A stretch of 10,431 nt of DNA. Source: Vairimorpha apis BRL 01. Lineage: Eukaryota > Microsporidia > Nosematidae. Made by a program: the position numbers and the translations under genes. The DNA lies in contig KE647037.1 of NCBI GenBank assembly GCA_000447185.1, positions 2,659 to 13,089 of the forward strand. The letters run 5' to 3'. Under the pieces are notes generated by a model. The model was not told where the DNA came from. It saw only the letters and a list, made by a program, of their open reading frames with translations, and did not search any database. Shown here one piece after another: positions 6,887-10,431 of the stretch. The stretch's first letter is position 1. Each line of letters opens with the position of its first letter.

Positions 6887-7060
6887 TTATTTTGTCAGTG
6901 TGGTGTGACTCACTGGAAGGAGTCCAGCACTTAAGTAATTTTCTAATATAGACATAGTTTTACAGGATAAATGTTTAGGTTTAAAATATTTATTTGGGTT
7001 GTTAGTCCTTTCTGTCTTGATCCTTCGATCCATTCTATCTGTCTTGCTCCTTCTGTCCAT
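6887..7060 (-). CDS. array microprotein, intact 57-residue copy next to integrase
   Basis: A complete ORF too short to stand out in a normal ORF scan. It starts with a nine-residue duplication, MDRRSKTDR then MDRRIKTER, continues with a basic Asn/Lys-rich stretch (NPNKYFKPKH), and ends with the family motif SILENYLSAGLLPVS followed by HTTLTK. The ATG is 20 bases after TATAAATA (7080-7087). It is very basic at the N-terminus, with no signal peptide and at most a short hydrophobic or amphipathic helix in the motif. The near-identical motif at 6143-6304 argues that the frame was selected. Function is unknown. It might be an LTR-encoded accessory peptide of the retroelement, or an independent gene family. 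Confidence 0.6.
   Translation of the reverse strand: MDRRSKTDRMDRRIKTERTNNPNKYFKPKHLSCKTMSILENYLSAGLLPVSHTTLTK
7007..7060. repeat. 27-base tandem duplication, in frame
   Basis: Two 27-base copies with about four mismatches. They encode the nine-residue repeat MDRRxKTxR at the start of the 57-residue ORF. Confidence 0.75.
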
Positions 7061-7079
7061 GCTATCTAGGGGGTCAGCC

Positions 7080-7171
7080 TATTTATACTTTTATTTTTCT
7101 AGATATTCTGAATAGATTAAAAAAATAAATTGAAATGATAAATTAAATAATGTGGTAGTTATTTTATCACA
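7080..7171 (-). promoter_or_regulatory. first unit promoter; possible start of the retroelement 3' LTR
   Basis: Arms TGTGATA/TACCACA (7151-7171, one mismatch), TCTAGA at 7099-7104 within ATATCTAGAAA, TATAAATA at 7080-7087, then GGCTGACCCCC. It begins with TG, as LTRs do, directly after a purine-rich run, and it overlaps the integrase stop codon (7167-7169). If it is U3 of the 3' LTR, the TATA box would be the element's own promoter. The end of such an LTR cannot be placed without the 5' copy. Confidence 0.5.
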
Positions 7172-8220
7172 TACTACCCCTTCTTACCAGCTTAATATTT
7201 CTTATGTAGGTCCAGCTAGCTTCATCGTCTAATTTTACCTAGTATCCTCTATCACCTACTTTGGTAATTTCTTTAGTAACTAATTCATATTTAGGACCGA
7301 GCTTTTCACTATTAAATACTCTTTTAAACACTCTATCACCTACCTTAAATCTTTTACATGTGTTGTTGCATATCGTTGTTTTATCTTCTTCTTTATTTGG
7401 TAGGTTCAGTATGTTATAAAGGTCCAACCCATAAATCTTTGAAGCCGGAGAGGCTTTAATCATTCTATTGTAGTTATTATTGATTCAAAACTCTGTTTCT
7501 TGCAGTATTTCATTAATACGTTTTCCTTTATTAATAATAAGCATTTCAGTGATAATCTTATTTATCCGCTCAGAAATTCCATTAGCACTAGGAGTATATT
7601 CAGGTACTAGGATTTGCTCAATCTTATTTGTTTTCAAGAAATCTTTCATTTTCTTATTTCGAAATTGTTTTCCATTATCAGATATGATATATTTAGGTTT
7701 AGTGAATTTGTTAAACCAAGTTTTAATCTTTTCTAAAACGTTATTTGACGAAATTTTTTCTAGAAAATATAATTTAGAGAATCTAGTATATATATCAGTA
7801 ATTGATAATATATATCCTGTCTCTCTCAATGAATTTGAATCATAGTCTTCTAATTTAAATGGCCCATATATGTCTGTAGATATTCGTTCCAACTTATGTT
7901 TGGCTTGTATTTTGTTGTTTTTATTGTTTTTATACGACCTTAATTTTATTCTTAGGCAAACATTGCATGTTTCCGTTACTTGTTTTATTAACTTATAAAT
8001 ATTTTTGATGTAATAGTAACGTTTTAGGTTGTAGTATGTCGTATTTATCCCCCTGTGTCCACTTATTAGATGAATCCTTTTCAGAAAATTAATATACTCT
8101 TTTGGGTCAATTACGATTCGTTTCGCTTAATCTATTTTAATTTTTTTATTTCGTTCTCTTTGGCATACGTCATTAACTAATTGGTTAAATTCTTCCTTCT
8201 TGTTTTTTGTTTTAAATAAA
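7167..8220 (-). pseudogene. integrase of Ty3/gypsy element
   Basis: It would insert the element DNA into the genome. The N-terminal zinc finger has His pairs in RIHLISGHRG and Cys pairs in CNVC (about 7940-8070). The core holds Asp in STDIYGPF, Asp in IISDNGKQF, and Glu in NGISERINK, with exactly 35 residues between the second Asp and the Glu (D-D35E). The C-terminal part has KVGDRVF and a GPKYE stretch like the GPY/F module, ending RNIKLVRRGSM. All of it lies in one frame, continuous with the end of RNase H, but interrupted by TAA at 8127-8129, TGA at 7485-7487 and TAG at 7239-7241. The catalytic triad itself is intact. The final TGA (7167-7169) lies within the first array promoter. Confidence 0.85.
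7173..7187 (-). other. possible polypurine tract next to the 3' LTR
   Basis: On the minus strand GGTAAGAAGGGGTAG is nearly all purine and ends a few bases before TGTGATAA. Ty3/gypsy elements prime plus-strand synthesis from such a run at the edge of the 3' LTR. It overlaps the last integrase codons. Confidence 0.4.
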
Positions 8221-8796
8221 AAACATCTCGATAGTTCATCTGCTACCGAATTATTTTTCCCTTGTATATGAAATATGCTATAACTAAACTCATTCATGAG
8301 TAATTTCCATCTCTGAATTCTGCTTGTTATTTTTTATTGTCATGATTGCAATTTCTATTGTCAGTGTAAATTTCAATATAGTTTCCTTGGATGATTCGCT
8401 GAAAATGCAATAAAACTAATAATATGGATAAATATTCCTTTTCAACTATACTATAATTTAATTCCGGTCCTTGTAATTTTTTAAAATAATACCCTATAAT
8501 TTTATCTTCTTGTCGTAAGACACTACCTATACCCATATCAGGGGCATCACATTCAAGTGTAAACTTCTTCGAAAAATCTGGGAAATCTAGTTTGGATTCA
8601 TTTGCTATAATTTTAGATAATTTATTGATTTCATCTTTTATTTGTCTTGTTACAGTAATTTTTTTATCATCCTTTCTTCCTTTAAGCAGGTTTGTAATTT
8701 CGCATATTCTTTCTGAAAGATTTGGTATAAATTTTCGATACCAATTTAATAATCCCACTAATTTTTGTACCTCTTTCCTTGTTTTAATGTTTCTAT
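8221..8796 (-). pseudogene. RT connection and RNase H domain of pol
   Basis: It starts with the thumb/connection signature GLLNWYRKFIPNLS, just after a frame change near 8800-8825. RNase H motifs follow: Asp in FTLECDAPDMGIGSVL, Glu in NYSIVEKEY, Asp in IYTDNRN, then QRWKLLMNEF and the closing ADELSR element. The domain would degrade the RNA strand of the RNA-DNA hybrid. The frame is broken at the six-base A run on the minus strand (8330-8335), where one missing base separates DNKK from the part containing SRIQRWKLL. The second half continues in frame into integrase. Catalytic acidic residues are present. Confidence 0.8.
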
Positions 8797-9646
8797 TTAA
8801 TAATTTAGACGTTTGTCCGTAAATATTGGAAAGATTCCCTTATTATTGACTCTATATCCTAACACTTCAACTTCTTTTATTCCAATTTTTGATTTTTCAA
8901 AATTTATTTTAACTTTGTATTCCAACAATCTTTTTAACACTATATCTAAAATTCTTTTGTGTTCTTCTATAGTCTTAGTATAAATTACTATATCATCTAT
9001 GTACACGAAACAATTGGTTATTCCTTTTAATATTTCTGAAATGTATCTTTGAAACGTTTTTGGTCCCGGCTTTATTCCAAATGGAAGTCGTTTGTATTGA
9101 TATTGGAGCCCAAGCAATATAAAAGCTGTGTATTTCCTAGATTCCTTACTTATTCTTATTTGGTTAAAACCATTTTTAAGTCTATTGGCTAAAGTATTCG
9201 TTTTTTCCTATGTCAATAAGACATTCATCTATTTTGAGGAGTGTTCAAGGATCGTCTTGAATATATTTATTAATCTCTTGGTAGTTTATTACTAATCGTA
9301 AGTCATTATTTTTCTTTTTGATAAAAAATGCGGGACTACTATATAGGGAGTTGCTGTATTCAATAATATCTTCATCGAGAAATCTCTGTATCTCTGCTTT
9401 CCTTCTCTCTACATATTTTATTGGGATGCTGTATCCATTTTTGTGGATTACAGGTATATTTTTATCAACACGTAAAGTTATATATGGTTTATTTTTTATA
9501 TACGAAAAATGATTGTTAAGATTTATATAATACTTAAGAGTTTTAATATTAGCCAAGAGTTGTTTATCTTCCGACATAATTAATGAGAGTTTTTCACTTA
9601 ATCTCTCGACTATAATTTCCTCCATGGTTTTTTTATTATTCAACAT
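8797..9646 (-). pseudogene. reverse transcriptase of Ty3/gypsy element
   Basis: The fingers region has SSPAFFIKKKN and LRLVINYQEINKY (9245-9400). The palm follows with GFNQIRIS, RLPFGIKPGPKTFQ and the catalytic box YIDD in FVYIDDIVIYT (about 8990-9010), then VLGYRVNNKGI. Lesions seen are a TGA at 9245-9247 right after IQDDP, and a net two-base loss between about 9173 and 9184. At the second site the motif-A Asp codon (9180-9182) stands between two one-base deletions. A further shift at 8797-8825 ends the palm frame. The first segment is in the same frame as the protease, separated by a TAA at 9662-9664. Confidence 0.85.
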
Positions 9647-9661
9647 AGGAACTAGGTTGTT

Positions 9662-10012
9662 TTAATTTATTGTAATAATCCTTGCACCATAATCAATTTT
9701 GCAGTTGTTGCCGGATAAAAATTCTGTGCCTAGAATTAGTTCAACGGGTAAATTCTTTAATATATAAAATTCGGCAAGATACTTTTGCTTATTTATTTCT
9801 AGTTCGATGGTCATTTTCTTAGATACACGCTCTTTACTTCCTCCTCCAAATACTATATTCTTTGGTTTAGTTTCTACTGGCACGTAATTTAGTTTTTGTG
9901 CAAGGTCTTGACATATATAATTTAGGTCAGCTCCGGTATCCAATAGTCCTTCAAAATCTCTTCCTCGTATCTTTGTTTTATAATCATCGTCGATGAATTT
10001 TCGGGTATACAT
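9662..10012 (-). CDS. retropepsin-type aspartic protease of Ty3/gypsy element
   Basis: A 116-residue open frame. The active-site motif is LLDTGADLNYI at residues 23-33, and ELILGTEFL near residue 92 matches the conserved ILG region before the C-terminal strand. The length fits a retropepsin monomer, which works as a dimer to cut Gag-Pol. The ATG at 10012 follows the gag stop codons TAG TGA directly, in the same frame. The closing TAA (9662-9664) separates it from reverse transcriptase, which continues in the same frame. This is the only pol domain without a visible lesion. Confidence 0.75.
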   Translation of the reverse strand: MYTRKFIDDDYKTKIRGRDFEGLLDTGADLNYICQDLAQKLNYVPVETKPKNIVFGGGSKERVSKKMTIELEINKQKYLAEFYILKNLPVELILGTEFLSGNNCKIDYGARIITIN

Positions 10013-10015
10013 TCA

Positions 10016-10431
10016 CTAATTATCTATGGATTTCAACAGCTTTTCATCTGATTTGTCATTGTTTGATTTATTGTTTAAAAAGTCAGTCCTTTGTTTTATG
10101 TGTTGACGTTTTGTGGATCTTACACCACTGATTCGACTTGTTATTATAGTTTTTATTTGAAGAATAGTTTTCTTTTATTGTTTTACCTTTGTCTTACCCT
10201 TTTTAATAATTTTTTGAAGCGTCGACCTTTGATTGTGTAATAACATGATTCTCAATTTTTTTAAATATTTTAAAATGCTAATTAGATTGTCATCCTCTTT
10301 AGTATTCTTTACTAATTCAAGACTAGTACATTTCCCTAGCCCCATAAAGAAGGTATTAGATATCATCCTTTCTGTTTCCTTTTTAGTAAGGTTTCTTACA
10401 TTGGTCGAAATATTCGCTATTTCTTCAATTT
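10016..10431 (-). pseudogene. gag 3' part with Cys/His zinc knuckle
   Basis: The frame is open from the window edge to a TAA at 10175-10177 (about 84 codons; includes NTFFMGLGKCTSLELV and a basic tail). A neighbouring frame holds NKSNQWCKIHKTSTHKTKD, the pattern Cys-x2-His-x4-His-x4 with a broken Cys codon (TGA at 10083-10085), where one extra A seems inserted. The frame then returns to that of the first part and ends with TAG TGA at 10013-10018. This is the nucleocapsid-like end of Gag, which binds the element RNA. The capsid part lies beyond the edge. Assignment rests on position before the protease and on the knuckle; the exact site of the first shift (10176-10190) is uncertain. Confidence 0.6.

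Larger units (their letters stand above)
4231..7171 (-). repeat. head-to-tail array of promoter-plus-microprotein units
   Basis: The stretch holds eight clear and two degenerate copies of one promoter block, and about twelve complete, broken or fragmentary copies of one short coding sequence, all on the minus strand. Each unit runs inverted repeat (TGTGGTA...TACCACA), AT-rich stretch, TCTAGAA, TATAAATA, ATG, short basic ORF, shared C-terminal motif, stop. Unit starts (minus-strand 5' ends) are near 7171, 6860 (degenerate), 6588, 6448, 6008, 5699, 5325, 5138, 4935 and 4544. Units measure about 150-440 bases, the shortest being truncated. The units are strongly diverged, so the array is old or evolves fast. 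They could be tandem LTRs with an internal ORF, or a tandem gene family next to the retroelement. Confidence 0.75.
7167..10431 (-). mobile_element. Ty3/gypsy (Metaviridae-type) LTR retrotransposon, decayed, 5' end outside the window
   Basis: Minus-strand order is gag tail, protease, reverse transcriptase, RNase H, integrase. Integrase downstream of RNase H is the Ty3/gypsy order, not Ty1/copia. At least five frame breaks and five in-frame stops interrupt it, so this copy cannot make a full polyprotein, although most domain signatures remain legible. The 5' LTR and primer binding site would lie beyond 10431. Confidence 0.85.

Noticed and set aside
4877..7171. CRISPR array or satellite DNA
   Set aside because: Copies are irregular in spacing and strongly diverged, and they have promoter-plus-ORF layout in a eukaryotic context.
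7480..7845. Plus-strand ORF of 121 codons
   Set aside because: It is the antisense shadow of the integrase core, which has all catalytic motifs on the minus strand.
8592..8822. Plus-strand ORF of 76 codons
   Set aside because: Antisense of the RT connection and RNase H region.
9318..9512. Plus-strand ORF of 64 codons
   Set aside because: Antisense of the RT fingers region.
7239..10085. In-frame TGA codons in gag, RT and integrase as evidence for TGA recoding
   Set aside because: TAA and TAG stops occur in the same frames, Trp is normally TGG here, and frame breaks accompany the stops; decay is simpler.

Overview
The window looks like nuclear DNA of an extremely AT-rich, compact-gene eukaryote, most likely a microsporidian. 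The reasons are a secreted leucine-rich-repeat (LRR) protein with no visible introns, a decayed Ty3/gypsy retrotransposon, a CCC motif just before the LRR start codon, and very AT-rich spacers. This placement is inferred from gene style; no species marker such as rRNA was seen. Every gene I can support is on the minus strand, so the biological order runs from high to low coordinates.

Right part (7167-10431): a degenerate Ty3/gypsy element, entering from beyond the right edge. Its order is gag tail with a Cys/His zinc knuckle, retropepsin, reverse transcriptase, RNase H, and integrase (HHCC finger, D-D35E core, C-terminal module). Domain order and most catalytic motifs are readable, but several one-base frameshifts and in-frame stops break the pol region.

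Middle part (4231-7171): the most unusual stretch. Directly after integrase begins a head-to-tail array of about 10-12 short units, all on the minus strand. A typical unit starts with an inverted repeat (TGTGGTA...TACCACA), then an AT-rich stretch, a TCTAGAA box and a TATAAATA box, and 20-40 bases later an ATG. That ATG opens a basic, Asn/Lys/Arg-rich microprotein of about 55-70 residues ending in a shared motif, roughly [S/C/N]-I-[L/I/V]-E-x-[Y/F]-L-x-x-G-x-x-P-V. Three copies are open (6887-7060, 4633-4839, 4231-4416). Others carry one in-frame stop, a frameshift, or are cut short by the next unit's promoter. I do not recognise the family. The array starts inside the last codons of integrase and after a purine run, so the units may be long terminal repeats (LTRs) carrying an ORF, amplified in tandem. 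Alternatively the element lies beside an unrelated tandem gene family.

Left part: 1783-4230 is an AT-rich spacer with little more than two related 14-base palindromes and a possible short relic. Positions 1-1782 hold a secreted protein of about 18 LRRs with a C-terminal extension that runs off the left edge; its frame is broken twice, each time at a short A/T run. Whether these single-base breaks are real decay or sequencing error cannot be decided from the sequence alone.
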